Part shown: piece by piece, positions 35,881 to 48,206 of the stretch
How positions within the stretch are numbered: position 1 is the first letter of the stretch
Layout: each line of letters starts with the position of its first letter
Assembly (NCBI RefSeq): GCF_018143015.1
Contig: NC_054747.1
Location: 1,797,736 to 1,861,735, forward strand
Direction of reading: 5' to 3'
Source: Lytechinus variegatus
Taxonomy: Eukaryota > Echinodermata > Echinoidea > Temnopleuroida > Toxopneustidae
Length of the DNA: 64,000 nucleotides
Program-made: the position numbers and the translations under genes
Notes under the pieces: model-generated
Seen by the model: the letters and a program-made list of their open reading frames with translations, nothing else
Databases searched by the model: none
What the model was told of the DNA's origin: nothing

Positions 35881-35980
35881 CATATTTTTTAAAATTATTA
35901 TTATTGTCATTATTGTTGTTATTATTAGTATTTTTATCATTATTATTGTTATTATTATCATTATCATTATTATATCCCTT
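35881..35980 (+). repeat. ATT-rich microsatellite
   Basis: Imperfect (ATT)n directly after the LINE fragment, probably its expanded tail. Reading frames across it are low-complexity artefacts. Confidence 0.85.
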
Positions 35981-36179
35981 TCCCTTTCCCATTCTTAGTT
36001 TTCCTCCTTTAAAAAAAACAGTTATCTTGTCTTGTACTGTCCTGTCTCTTGTTTTGTCTTGTCTTCTACGTCTTGTCATCCCCTCTCTCTTTCTGTGTTT
36101 TTTCTTCTGTCTTGCGCAACATGTCCTTTACAACGAAGATCTCTTTGTGTGAAAAGCTTGGCATTTGTTCAATAATTAT

Positions 36180-36560
36180 GTTTGCATCAATATGATTTCT
36201 TTTGTTCTTCTCTTTTTCTTTCGTGTAATATAATGTACGCATATGAGAATAAGTCGACTATATTTTCTTCATTTCCAAGGGGATCCACACTTTACAAGCT
36301 TATCTTTTTTAGGTGACCCCCCCCCTCATTTCCATTTATACTCTATATAAGACTGTTTTTTTTTGTTTATTAGTTTTACGAAGTAAGAATGCCCTTCTGT
36401 AAAATTGTACTTGATTTGTATTACTTTACATTATTTTGTATAATGCTTTGAATGGAAATGGAATAAAGAAGAATTGAGAATTATTGTTATCATTTTTAAT
36501 GTTATTATTATTATCATTATCATCATTATCATTGTTATTATTATTTTTGTTGTTGTAATT
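36180..36560 (+). mobile_element. Possible LINE 3' end plus ATT microsatellite
   Basis: The block at 36400-36480 (gtataatgctttgaatggaa, then ataaagaagaattgag) resembles a LINE 3' untranslated end and is followed by ATT/ATC repeats at 36481-36555. No protein part is present. Confidence 0.4.
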
Positions 36561-37155
36561 AATATGCAATTTGTATCCTGCCAAAAGTACTTATAAAAGA
36601 TCATTATATTGGCACGGCGAAATATACGTCTACCACGTATCGCGCCATTTTAGCATACAACCTTTTACAAGTTAACTTTGCAAGAATTATGTATCTCGTC
36701 ATCTCCTCGAATCGATGGTAATTTAAAACGTCCTTACTCAACCTTTCTTTCTACATTTCTTGAAAAAAAAATAATATTGGACTTTCATGTTGCATAAGAT
36801 ATTGATTGACCCTTCGATGATTACCTCCATTTTTATCTGTCTCTTTCTCTCTCTCTCTCTTTTCCTCCTGTTCCAAAGGCATAAACGAGACAGTTTTTAT
36901 TAACTACCGGGATTGCGGTACCAGTCTCAACCGGCGCTGCCATCAATAAACCAGGAGAGCCTCAACCGCCACTCTGCTCTCAACATCATCTTACAAGCGA
37001 AGTACGCAACCATCGACTTCAGCAAAGGCAAGGATTGCAACTGTAATAAAGATTTGTGCAATAGCGCCATCTCAACTCGACTGTCGTCGCAGTATTTGTG
37101 GATCGTTCTTGCTTCATGCGCACTTTCTCTCTGCTCTGTTTTTGGAAGGAGCTAA

Positions 37156-38707
37156 GCCTCGAAAAAAATACATTTCTTAAAGTGCATATCAAATGATAGA
37201 TATTTAGCAAAATATTGAAGGGCCTATTATATCCTTTTTCTCTTTTTGTATTATGAAATGGATATCGATAACATTTTTGGATTTGTTTATGACTGGCTTA
37301 TGGGACCGCTTAAGCAATGGACTATGATATACTTTAAAAAATGTACAGAATCGAATCATAAAACATTCATTATTTCTATTTATTTATTACTTTTTACCAA
37401 TAAATGGAATAGACTTGATTGTTTGCTAGAATAATCCGAAATGGTTTTATGAACGTTGTACAAAAACCCGAACAAACATTCAAGTATTCTCTTAAATCAA
37501 TACACAAATATCTAAATTTATTTTGGTTTGAAAAATTAAGATTGAGAGCGTAACAGAGGAATTATTTTTAAAAATCAGATTCTATCTTTGCCCACAACTG
37601 ACAAATAGACATGGAATTTATTCTACTCTGGTTGAAAAAAATTGACAAAATGGCTCTTAATGGAGTATACATGGAGCAGCCGACATAATATGACGTCACA
37701 CCGTTAGATAATTAAAATATATATGTATCTGTTATTCCCGGTTGTACTCACCCGAAACCTTCCCGTGCGCTCTCTCTCTCTCTGGTGTATTTGTTAGGAT
37801 TTTATCAAAACCAATATGACCTAAGGAAGGACTTTACCTCGAAGTAACCCACAAAAGAAGGAAAAGAAGTCACGAGAGAGAGAGAGAGGAGGGGGAAGGG
37901 GGGAGTTATGAATACAATTCTTTAAATCCATGTAGAATAAATCAGATTTTTATAAATAAAGATTTGTTAAAGAAAAAAAGGAAAATGAATTTGAAAATAG
38001 AAATGCAATGGCTTAAGTGAATGCTATCACTTTTATCAGAGACAAAGAAAGGAGGGAAAAGAGAGACGAAAATGTTTTGTTACATCTAAAAATGACGAAG
38101 TTTTAAATTTGGGATATCTGTATTCTAATAAAACTGCTAATGATAAATGTAAACATATAAAAAGAAATGTATTTTGTGCTTTGAATTATACCCTATTCAC
38201 TTTGCCTTTTATTTTTTTTCTGAATTTGGACTCAGACAACCGAAGAAAAATACCAAGAAGGCAGCTAGCTGAACAGTTTGCTATAAAACAATTTATTATG
38301 TAAAAGAAATTGGTAAATACATAAAACATTAAATTCACAAATACCATTTACAATGACGTGTATAAAGCTATCTTTTGTACAATACATGTATGGTAATCCA
38401 TTATTACTTTACATACAAAATTATAATACATGTACAATAAATATTATATGTGAACAAATTTTATGGCTTATGTTCAAGTTTGTTGTGTGGGGGAGAAGGT
38501 ATACAAGGTGTTCAATATGATAACAAATGATTGTTATGATTAAAATGCAATGGTTTTCAAATTAAAAATGATTAAAAAAAATATTTCTAATCTAAATCTT
38601 ATTAAGAAACAAATAATACACAAGGAAATCTTACGTCACATCTCAATGGTGCGCATGCCCCGTTCAGTGAGTGGCGAAGTAAAGCAATTGATCACTCTCC
38701 ATTGGCG
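37156..38707. other. No gene seen; short CT/GA runs
   Basis: 3' flank of the damaged Ly6 locus. A (CT)n run at about 37769-37782 and a (GA)n run at 37876-37888 lie about 95 bases apart in inverse sense. Otherwise A/T-rich with no exon. Confidence 0.5.
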
Positions 38708-39305
38708 ATAAGCAGTAAAGATCAAGACCACACCAGAAAAAAATTATTTGAATCTAAAGAAAAATATCAAACCAAAATTACGCTGAAAGTTTCATCAAAA
38801 TCGGATGTAAAATAAGAAAGTTATGACATTATAAAGTTTCGCTAATTGTTCACGAAACAGTTGACAGTGACAATGCAAATGAGAGAGTCAATGATGTCCA
38901 TCACTCATTATTTCTATTGTTGTTTAGCATTTGAATTACATAGTATTTCATTTTTACTGATCTGACAGTAAGGATCAACTTTACTGAACCATAAAATGTT
39001 AAAACATTGGAAATTCCACATGTTCAGGGATAAACCAAACTTTCTTTCACAGGAGAATGAGGAGAAAATTAGAATATTTCATATAATAAAATACAAAGAA
39101 AATAGTGAGTGGATGATGTCATCAGTCCCCTCATTTTGCATACTGACCAGGATGTGCATATAACTATTTTGTGAAATCAAGCAAAACTTTAGAATGTCAT
39201 GCAGTTCTTATTTTACATCTGATTTTGATGAAATTCTTAGTGTTGTGCTTATTTGATTTTTCTCTTTTTATTCGAATCAACTTTTGGGGGGACTTGTCCT
39301 TTAAA
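38708..39305. mobile_element. Foldback MITE, long inverted arms
   Basis: The left arm (tttcatcaaaatcggatgta, then agttatgacat, aaagtttcgct) is the inverse of the right arm around 39130-39240 (gcaaaactttagaatgtcat, tacatctgattttgatgaaa). The right end reads ggggggacttgtcctttaaa. Related in style to the element at 54446-55037, which shares 'tttcatcaaaatcgg'. I recognise this family as abundant in urchin genomes. Non-coding. Confidence 0.7.
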
Positions 39306-39600
39306 GCGCAATCTACATGTCGAGATGACGAGATAATTTTTCTTGCCATGCCGACTAAATTGCTTTTGATATCGATATGATGGGAAAAGTTACTAAGTCG
39401 ACTTAAAAGTTACATACCGTCGTGGCCAAAGTAGTTAAACTGCCGAGCAGACTTATGGCAGATTATATATCATTATGGCCAGATACATGATGGGCAAGTC
39501 GTCTCCAATTAAAATAAATGTCGTCATTATTTTCGACATTATCCCTCCTCGCCATGTCGATAAATAACTTTTATCAAGTCGTCTTGGTAAAATACGTTAA
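39306..39600. repeat. Dispersed repeat with recurring tcgac/gtcga motifs
   Basis: Short blocks such as catgtcgagatgacgagata, catgccgacta and catgtcgataa recur here, suggesting a diverged repeat array. Limits unclear. Confidence 0.4.
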
Positions 39601-39920
39601 GCTGATGTAGACACAATAGGGTTATTAAGTCGAGTAGATGAAGAAGTGATCATTATATCAAAGCTTTTGAATGATAAGAACTCTGACTCAATATCAACAT
39701 AACCACTCACCTACCATACATGCCAAGTACACATTTAGGAATGACTTTAATATGTCGATATAATAAGATTATTAAGTAAACATAATCATCTTCAACGATA
39801 TCTAGTCAAGTAGATAAAGTAAAGATCATTATTTTAAAGCTTCTGAATTCTAAGAACTCAGACACAAAATAATATCGACATCTACCATGCATGCCAAATA
39901 TACGCTTAGGAATGGCAAAC
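39601..39920. repeat. Two-copy tandem duplication, about 160-base unit
   Basis: Copy one (about 39615-39750) and copy two (about 39765-39920) share, in order, ttattaagt, agtagat, gatcattat, aaagctt, gaat..taagaactc.gac, ctaccat.catgccaa and ttaggaatg. Divergence is considerable, so the duplication is old. Confidence 0.6.
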
Positions 39921-40917
39921 CCGATCGAAAAGATTTTCATAACCATCTTACAATAATCAGAAAATACAGGGAAATGGAATATCCTCAAATATGATTCAAA
40001 TGATTTATTTTAAAACTGTTTCTGTCATTCTTACAAAATATTTAGGTAATATCAATGTAAAAAAATGTATATGTGGAAATCAACTACTAAAACACACTTC
40101 CTACTTTAAATAGCGCCATGACGTCAATATAAAATTCCTTTCTGAACCGTTATAATGGATTTCAGAGTCTATAAAACCTTGGGAACCAAATTCAATTTGT
40201 CGCCCAATAAATCGATATATTATTCGTATTAGACTTGCGTCTTGAATTATTATGCAAAATATTTATTTCTGAACTTTTCAGACCGCCCCAGTTCTTTTTC
40301 CACAATGCAACATTATGTTGATCATGTAGTCTCACGATATATTCTCGCTCGGATAGAATATAATTCATCTACTATTCCTTCCATTATTCACATCACAAAA
40401 TATAATGGAAAGGATGTATACGCTTACATCACGATTAACAGTAACATATATACAATTATGTATATCATCATAAGGAACATGATAAAGATTCACAAACTTT
40501 GAGTCAAGTACTGACAAAAATAGATCATAATTTTTTTTTCCGATGTGTACTCATGATAGGTTAGAATTTCAATACATGTTTGTGGAACCATGGTTGTATC
40601 TTTACATTATCGCCTTTATCATGTTTATTAACCTCAATATCTTGCTTGAAATCCTACCATCCGTATGTATTTCCACACTGATATATTATTCAGGCATAGC
40701 GATAAATGCTTCCGTTGCCATAGTTACTTTGGGCTATTTGTGATTGAACGTACGCGTGCATACATGTAGGCCTAATTTTTCGCGCCCAATTAACGTTAAC
40801 AAGATCTATTAACGGATATAGTTCGTTAATTGTTGCAGGCAGCACATAAAAGAAGCGAAAATAGTTTGGAGTGTTCTGGCTAGCATCGAACACTTTTTGA
40901 AACCTCAATTAAAGTTG
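39921..40917. other. No feature seen
   Basis: The frame at 40543-40743 is hydrophobic (FVEPWLYLYIIAFIMFIN) but shows no recognised domain and no splice signals that would make it an exon; left uncalled. Confidence 0.45.
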
Positions 40918-41093
40918 TACACTCTAAAAAATGAAGTGCTAATTCAGCTCTTAAAGAGCGTGTATAGTGACTGCACTTCGTAGTGCTGATTTTGTCTAGT
41001 TCAAATTTGAACGAGAAAAAATCAGCACTCCGAAGTGCAGTCACTATAAACGCTTTTTAAGAGCTGAATTAGCACTTCATTTTTTAGAGTGTA
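40918..41093. mobile_element. Foldback MITE, family A, second copy
   Basis: 176-base near-perfect palindrome with ends tacactctaaaaaatgaagt and its inverse. The arms (agtgctaattcagctctta; gcactccgaagtgcagtcac) pair almost throughout. The centre agttcaaatttgaacg matches the copy at 4129-4302, while the arms differ. The flanking ta may be the target duplication. Confidence 0.85.
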
Positions 41094-41706
41094 TGACTAT
41101 AGTATACATAGATATAAACATCATGCATGCATTTTTATCATTCATATTGCAAAATATAAACTCTCATAGGGTAATATCTAATACAGTTCATTCATCGCAG
41201 AGTGGTTGTAAATTGAGGTAACAAAATGGCTCAAATTGAAAAAAAAAAGAGTTTAATTAACAAGTAAGAAAAATGATGATTGTAATAATTGAGAAAGAAA
41301 GATAGTAATAATTTTAAAAATTAATAAACATTTCTAAAAATTGTTCTCATGTTTTACATTTTTTATCGGTTTCCTTATACATCTGTGGACTGAATCATCG
41401 GCAAATAATTATGAAAAATAAAAAATCGAAATTACCGTCGCAATATTTTAGTTAACAATTAAGTAAATCATTAATGAATTTTCAACTTTTTGAAATAATC
41501 ATGAATATTAACATTTTTTCTCCCTCGTTGATACATCAAGTCGGCTTCCCCCAAATAGATGTCTATATTAAAGGTATTTTCAATGCGTTTAACAGAGTCT
41601 GGGATCAGCAAATGATGATCAATTTCCCATTTCCATGCACAAGAAATCTGATGCTAATATGACTTAAACGTACTCGGACTGGTGTCGATTTCGCCCGGGT
41701 GACTAA
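41094..41706. other. No feature seen
   Basis: A/T-rich downstream flank of the intact Ly6-type gene. Confidence 0.5.
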
Positions 41707-42011
41707 GGCCCGTATTCTGAAGTCAGGTTTATGTTCTAAGTCAGTATTTAATTATGAAAAGCCAGAAAAAATGACAGGATTATTACATTATACGCTTCTT
41801 ATGTTCTTTATGACATGTATGATATGCATGAATGGTAATAAAACCCTTTTTAAACCAATATTCTCAAACATGTTTTGAATGATTAGTGTGCCAAATAAGC
41901 TGAAAATTGTCAACTTCACTTCCTAGAAACCTCTATTACAATTGGCTTTCCATAGTTGACCCACTAATTTAGACCAGACTTTCAATTAAACCTGACTTAA
42001 GAATACGCGCC
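41707..42011. mobile_element. Foldback MITE beside the Ly6-type gene
   Basis: Ends ggcccgtattctgaagtcag and ctgacttaagaatacgcgcc are inverse, with 25-base arms including ggttta/taaacc. About 305 bases. It ends 66 bases from the stop codon of the minus-strand Ly6-type gene and may lie within its 3' untranslated region. Confidence 0.75.
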
Positions 42012-42076
42012 TAAGACTCGACATTAATCAGCGTTCAATACAATGTTTGAGCACCCATTGACGTCAATATCACCAT

Positions 42077-42486
42077 TCAAGTTAGAAATACAAGAAATTG
42101 ACAAATTAAAACTAAAACACTAAACGCAACGAGAGGGACTGGGTTTTGGCTAAGTGAATTCCCGTTATTGCAGTTTGTTCCTTTGCAGAAACAGACATAG
42201 CCTGTGAAGCCGACAAATGTCCCATTTTCGACGCCGGCGCTGATGTCCTTTTCGTATTCTCTGAGTAACGGGTCGATCTCCTGATCGTCGAGACATCGGT
42301 CGAGATCGTAACCGCAGGATCGAACGAAGAATTGTGTCATCACATCACCATCTGAAATAATGAGAAAATCATACAGATAGAGAGAGAGGGAGAGAAAGAA
42401 GGGGGAGGGGGTAATTAGATTGATTGTTTTAGTGAATTAATATAGAACAATTGAACATTGTTAAATGTAAAGGATTTCTCAGTAGC

Positions 42487-42519
<33 letters not shown>

Positions 42520-44246
42520 TAATCATGTTACTTGTTCTATTTGTTATAATTAATTCGTTTATCTATATATATTCCATTTTTATTCATATACTTCTTTATT
42601 TCTGAATTTAGTTTTCACTTATTATTGGTATTATAATAATAATTTTCGGGGGACAAATTTTGTTAATTTTATTTAGGCACCCTTTTTACTTTTATCCCCC
42701 TAACTCTTCACATGTACTGTATACGTTAAACATTTTTCTTTATTATCAAACGATCTATTTAAAGCTCATTGAACTATTGTTTTTAATGGTTTCCTCAAGA
42801 TACGTTTTTATAACTGTTAATAATACGATTGCCTTGTAACAACAAATGGTTAAGATTTCACACAAAATAAATATATTTATAGAGAGAGAGAGAGGAGGGG
42901 GGGGGGGTAGGTTACCGACAAACTCTTAAAACTCTTTAAACTGAGTGTGTTCTCATATTTTCCACATTTTGCATTTGATATACATCTCTGTAATTCGTAA
43001 CCCCCATTTTACAGCAAAAAATACACCCTTTCACGTATTTGTTGTCATTTTGACGTCGGTGATTGCCAAAGGTGTACTTAATATAATATAATGATTTAAA
43101 AATTTGCAGGGCTTTATGATTTTGAATAGAGAGAGAGACTAGAGATATAAAAAATGCTTTTAATTTATTGATAATTGATTTAAAAAAAATGTGTGTAAAA
43201 ATGGAATCAGTAATTTATTAAAGCTAATTTATAACTGTTTACAATTCTAAAGGAGTTTGATAGGATTATCGGAAAAATACCACTTGTGGTGATTAATTTG
43301 GTGCTGAAGGGGGCAGCTCGTGGCCTATCTAACTTCTGACCAGTATACCAACATTGAGGGAGCCCTTTAACTTTGTTTCCTAGAATATAAGAACGTTTCT
43401 TTGCTTTAATCCTTTTTAAACGAATTAATCAAGATAAATGATTAATAAAAAAAGAAAAAAAAGAAGCTCAGTGACTACTTACACAAGTCATAGGAGTACA
43501 TAAAGGTTGCATTCATAACCATACACCCTCCGTTGCATTCAATGACGTCTGTTAAATTAGTTTCATCTTCACAGCTATCATCAATATTGTTTGGTACTTT
43601 ATAGGCTGTAGAGTTGCTGTGCGTTCTTATACTCATACACGAGTAGCAGTAATTTGAGAAAACTAATAAAAGAAAACGGGATTGGAACATGAAGAAGAAG
43701 AAAAAGGAGAAAAACAGATGAAAAAGATGGATTTTTATCTTTCCTCGAAAAAAAAAACAATTCCATGCTCCAAAGAATGTTTTATTTTTTCACCTTTTTA
43801 ATAAAAGTTTGTAAAATACTTATTGGGTGGTTCTTGTATTCACACACAAACACACACCCACATACACGCAACCTCACTCCCACCTTCACACACACACACA
43901 CACACATATATAATATATATATCGCTATTTTCAAGGACGGACGACCTTAACAGTAATCCTTGTATTTCGTTGGATCGATATAGTTAGGCGTTAAAGGGTG
44001 TTATTTATAGACAATTCTCGGATGATTGATCGTTTTCAGGATTTGAAAGTCGAGAGTAAATTGCTTTTTTTATCTCCCAAAATGCATACAATATGCTAGG
44101 GTTTGAATTAAATTGCCTCATAACATCCAGAATTCTGTAATATTATATAAATATATATACACACCTGATTGAACGATGGATAATAATAGAGCTGTTATCG
44201 TGGTGAGCGCCCGCAGATCTACAGTAAGATAAAATAAAGGGAACAT
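42077..44246 (-). CDS. Ly6/uPAR-type GPI-anchored protein, three exons
   Basis: Exon 1, 44165-44246, has the ATG and a signal peptide (MFPLFYLTVDLRALTTITAL and on). Exon 2, 43483-43662, begins after ttttattag and carries NYCYSCMS and ECNGGC. Exon 3, 42077-42351, begins after ttatttcag and carries RSCGYDLDRC, YVCFCKGTNCNN and a hydrophobic end (PLVAFSVLVLICQFLVFLT). Donors are GTGTGT and GTAAGT; both introns are phase 1, the Ly6 family pattern, and the split codons join in frame to 178 residues. Ten ectodomain cysteines (33, 36, 58, 70, 74, 100, 107, 141, 143, 148) fit a three-finger fold, and the tail suggests a GPI anchor at the cell surface. NxS/T sites lie at 44, 63, 78 and 130. Ligand and role are unknown; the family includes receptor modulators and complement regulators. 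The damaged relative at 34101-37155 lies tail to tail. Upstream non-coding exons cannot be excluded. Confidence 0.82.
42360..42910. repeat. Intron microsatellites (GA, TA, G)
   Basis: Within intron 2 of the Ly6-type gene: (GA)n-rich at 42380-42412, (TA)n at 42488-42514, and (GA)n followed by ten G at 42881-42907. Confidence 0.85.
43838..43922. repeat. CA/TA microsatellite in intron 1
   Basis: (CA)n with interruptions then (TA)n, in intron 1 of the Ly6-type gene. Confidence 0.85.
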
Positions 44247-45344
44247 TTTTATGAAATAGTTGATCATTCACTAAAAAAGCGCTGTCAAAACTGGATAAAA
44301 TACCGTTTAATACCATTCTCCCGCTTTGCTTAATAAAAATGTTAATTGATAATAGAATTAATGAATTCCATGTATATTTGAATTTTGACATGTTTAAGTG
44401 AGTGATGTAAGGGATTTTTATCAAGTTTGTGAACTTAATTATTGTATTATTGTTTTTATGTATTCTAATTGACGGCATTATCCATGGATAATTTGTCCGT
44501 GTTATTTTCATTTGATTTTATGCCTTTATTGATATTGTAATAATGTCCATGTTTTGGAGAGGACGAAATACAATGCGGCAGCCTTTTTTACTATCCGGCA
44601 TCTTCAGATCCTTCGCTCAGGATCGGGAAACTCAAGGAGTCACCTTATCTTAACAGAGCGTGTACAGGGACAAGACAATACATGAACGCTTTTTCAAAAT
44701 AAAGCTTGATGTGGAGATAATGTGTCTCTCCTGCTAGCTCTAAGATTTCATTTCTCCAACCTTGCATCGAGATATGCGGATGATTTGGGTTTCATCTCTC
44801 TTGGATCAGTTAACGTTGGCCAATCAATAACATATTCCCTGGCGAGGGCATTGCGAGGTTATACAGTCACCTCGCCATTATGTTATAGATATTATTTACT
44901 TTTTACAATAATTTATCCAGCCATCGTATTGCAAAAACCGATAATTCTTCTAATGACAGACATGACAAACAGAAATATAAATATATAAACGGATGAAGGG
45001 GTTAGGTTGGACAATCATCTTTTTGCTAAAGTGTAGGCCTACCCACCACACTATAAAACAGGATTTATTTGAACAATCGATAGTTAGATTATTTGTGTCC
45101 AACCCCATAATGGTCAAAATCAACAAATTTCTTTGCTTAAATCTATCATGATAATGTTTCATGATGACACTTTTCTACAGGTCGAACATTCACCAATCGA
45201 TTTACATAGTTACTTTGGCCAATGCTTTTTAAGAGTGTAGCATGCGATTTTTTGATTTTTTTTATAGCGAGTATAGTGGAGAAGCTTTATTGTTGCCGAA
45301 ATAAATATTATCATGGAATATGATAATATTGGCAAGGCGTTTAT
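44247..45344. other. Upstream flank of Ly6-type gene, no feature
   Basis: Holds the presumed promoter of the minus-strand gene, but no TATA box or CpG-rich segment is evident. The frame at 44722-44988 shows no recognised domain. Confidence 0.4.
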
Positions 45345-45522
45345 CTACATTTGCCACTCTCGACCCAGGTGTAGTAAATGGGTACCCGGTAGGAAGGAAT
45401 TCCTTGAATGCTTGATGCGCCCGATCAGGGTAGCCGTGCTAAAGCCGGGGTAATAGTATGCAGCGCTTAGAAACATTTGTATTAAGCGCTATATAAAAAA
45501 TTGCATATTATTATTATTATAT
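45345..45522 (+). mobile_element. SINE, 3' part with ATT tail
   Basis: Contains aatgggtacccggtaggaag, ttgatgcgcccgatcagggt and the end gcgctatataaaa followed by (TTA)n, a combination I recognise as a very common urchin short repeat. The tRNA-like head is missing or too diverged to see. Confidence 0.65.
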
Positions 45523-46930
45523 AATGGTGTTTTCTATGTAATCTTCATGTCAAGGGGAAATACAATATACAGTTTGTCTCAGATTGATATCTTTAATTGT
45601 GTCTGATTCTGTCTCTGGGTAATTGGAATTGTTTATCTATCTATTACACCCAGATTTGTATTTTCTGTACATCATTAAAATCGTTCCTTCTTCCACAAAA
45701 AGTCGTGCATGTACAGTGCATATTGAAAATCAATATATTTATAAAAAAATAATGTTGAAGATGCCTCATCATAAAATTCCTTATACGAAGGTCAACCATC
45801 AATACACTGCAAAACCGCCCATGCCTATGATTTTTTTAATAGTTATTAGACCATAGTGTTCTGTATAAATAAATGATAAATCACATTTTCCTTAAAAATA
45901 GGGACAACGCACGTATTCTATAGTCATATCAATTGACGTAACGAAAATGGATTCAACACCGTTTGTAAATGAGCTTTTCAATTATTGACGAGGAAATGTA
46001 TCCTTTGTACCAAGAACTCGTCTCATTTTCAAATTATTCCTGGGAATTTCTCCCAAGAATAAAAGGATTGATGCATGTGATTGCGTAGGACTTCTAATTT
46101 CGTATATCATTGCCTATGAGAGATTCGTTGTATGATATAATACGTTTGAAGTAAGCATGTAAGTTTAGGGGTTCTTTTGAAGAAAGAACCACATAGCTAT
46201 ATATAGATTCATACATGGACATTTTTCGGTCTGTTGATTACCTTGCATAATCTCATTTTTCAGACTGATGTACAAATGAAATAATGTACTCGATTTGCAG
46301 AGTAGGAATTGAAACATTAGATCTGCAAGCTTCCATCACATGCTGGAAAAACTTAACTGTTATTCTTTTTAAAGCTCATATTTGTTTTTACATAAAATCA
46401 ACTGTCATATAATCTTACACTTTTGTGTGGCCTATGTGATCTAAAAACTTATTTAATCAGGAATCTCTTGAAATGGTTATCTTGAGATTTTTCTTGAAAA
46501 TCGATGATTATCAAACAAGTAAAAAATCGAACCAAAAGAAATACTTCATGTTTAAAGATAAACTGTCACAGAGGAAAGAAAACAATTTTGATTGCAAAGC
46601 TTGTAATTACAATTATAACTTACTTTGTTATGTACGCCTTGCTTTTTCCAAATAAAAAAAAAACCCAAAAGACAAGCATACAGAATAATCGCTTCCCATT
46701 CTATGTCAATATTATTCTGTTAAGCCAACCAGAAACTTTACAGTTCAGTCATGTTTACTCTATAAGCCTAATGAAATAAGGTGAAAATTATTGGCACGTA
46801 TTTTCTCTCAGTCTTCCTACCTCAATCTTTCTGCTGGCAACTCTTTATGCCCTAGTTACACCTGCAAAACCAACTAGAGAACGAACAAAATAATCTATTA
46901 TACGGTATTTCCAATGGCATCATATCGTCC
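45523..46930. other. No feature seen
   Basis: About 1.4 kb without a supported exon or repeat. Confidence 0.5.
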
Positions 46931-47265
46931 GGTTTGCAGCTACTTTCGTTGGTGTGCCTGTATCAAGTCCCTCCCTCCCTCTCTGTCGGAGGTGAGAAAG
47001 TCATCCTCTTCATAATCAAAATGAAGCACAGGGGTACTTCATCTCAAGAGCTCCCAGCCCGCCCCCCGCCACGGTGCTGGATGATCCCCGTTGGCTTCCA
47101 TACTACTAGACCCGAGTTTATTTGCTTCCGCGAATTCCTAGGGAGCGTTACACAAACAGCTTTGTCAGCGATTTTCGCTCACTACTCTGCTCCCAGCCAA
47201 TCAGATTCGAGGATTCGCAGTAGCTTATAACATCAGTCAATGAAAAATCACCGACAAATCTCTTC
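46931..47265. repeat. Dispersed repeat with foldback part
   Basis: The segment tttgtcagcgattttcgctc (47160) and the inverse of gaaaaatcaccgacaaa (47240-47257) pair imperfectly around ccagccaatcagattcgagg. The upstream part (acggtgctggatgatccccg) also looks like a repeat. The 98-residue frame here is not taken as a gene. Confidence 0.4.
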
Positions 47266-47404
47266 ATGAAATGCTCTTAAGATCATGAGGTGAGAAAGAA
47301 AAAGAGACCTCCCTACTGGCTCTGTTGACCGATTTCAACAGCTCTCATCCATCAACATGCACATAACCGAATCGGTTTGAGCAGAATTTATTCCAAATAT
47401 TTAC

Positions 47405-47655
47405 CAACTTGAAATTTATGAGAAGGGTGAAGGGTGAAGGGAGGAGAGTTGAGAATAGTAAAACAGACTTTACATCTTCGTAAGATAACAGAGAGAGAGA
47501 GAGAGAGGGAGAGAGAAAGAGAGAACATGATGTGAGATGGAGGGAGGAAGGGGGAGGAGGAGAGAGGAATAGAGAATGAGAGAGATAATGAGATAATAAG
47601 TGATAGAAAGAACAAACAACAAGAGCTTGGGAAAGAGGAAGGGAGGGGGGGGGGG
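47405..47655. repeat. GA-rich polypurine tract
   Basis: Mostly G and A on the plus strand with (GA)n at 47491-47525 and a G run at 47644-47654. Minus-strand frames across it are Leu/Ser-rich artefacts. Confidence 0.85.
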
Positions 47656-47932
47656 TCAAGATGGCGGTCGAGATGATTAGGATACAGAGAAAAATAGGCG
47701 AAATATTCAAATTACTATAGAGGACTCCATTATAAAACTACTATCATGATATCATCATGGTTAGACTTTTGAAATTCACATCCAGATATTTCTGGATTTC
47801 GAAGGAACAAGAAACACGACAAGTCCTTAAGAAATAAGGCTTTCATTACCTGAGGAAACTTAGGTAATGGAAAGTATGTGTTTCTCAGTACATGAAAATT
47901 ATAAGGATCAGTGTAACGTATTTTTATCGTCC

Positions 47933-48060
47933 TGCACTGTTAAAAAACCCTGATTTTACAGAAAAGAAGATTTTTACAGAAAGCAATTACAGAATCATTC
48001 TGTTAATTCACAAAACAGCAAATTTTCTGCAATTTAACAGAACAGGTTCGTTTAAAATGG
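47933..48060. repeat. Foldback-like repeat with acag/ctgt motifs
   Basis: Starts cactgttaaaaaaccctgat and carries repeated ttacagaa and ttctgt/acagaa blocks, like a small non-coding element. The right end is unclear. Confidence 0.4.
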
Positions 48061-48206
48061 GGAAAAGGGTGTTTTATTAAAGGAAATTTGTAAGGGTTAA
48101 ATACACCGAATACCAGTTTCTTGTAAGATCTGGTAAGATTACAGGTGTTCTCGAGACTCTGCTGCAGGAACTTCTTTTATTTTAAGGATAAATTTACTTA
48201 CAATGT

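Larger units (their letters stand above)
34101..37155 (+). pseudogene. Ly6/uPAR-type gene, damaged or mis-assembled
   Basis: Two exons of a three-finger Ly6/uPAR cell-surface protein are visible. Exon 34101-34245 follows a cattcaccag acceptor, starts QLCYSCLIQG, and later reads ECGTVNCNAFGGCAELE before a GTAAGA donor. Exon 36879-37155 follows a long pyrimidine tract, reads INETVFINYRDCGTSL.RRC, then in another frame KDCNCNKDLCNS and a hydrophobic GPI-type tail (LWIVLASCALSLCSVFG). The five-plus-five cysteine layout matches the intact gene at 42077-44246. Each exon changes reading frame at least once, and the junction phase is off by one base. A signal-peptide exon is not identified. LINE pieces lie in the intron. 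Either this is a decayed paralogue or single-base assembly errors; the nearby U2 units show similar single-base losses. Confidence 0.6.

Noticed and set aside
46934-47230. 98-residue plus-strand frame
   Set aside because: It crosses what looks like a dispersed repeat with a foldback part and has no recognised domain.
47345-47710. Minus-strand Leu/Ser-rich frame of 121 residues
   Set aside because: Low-complexity translation of a GA-rich tract.
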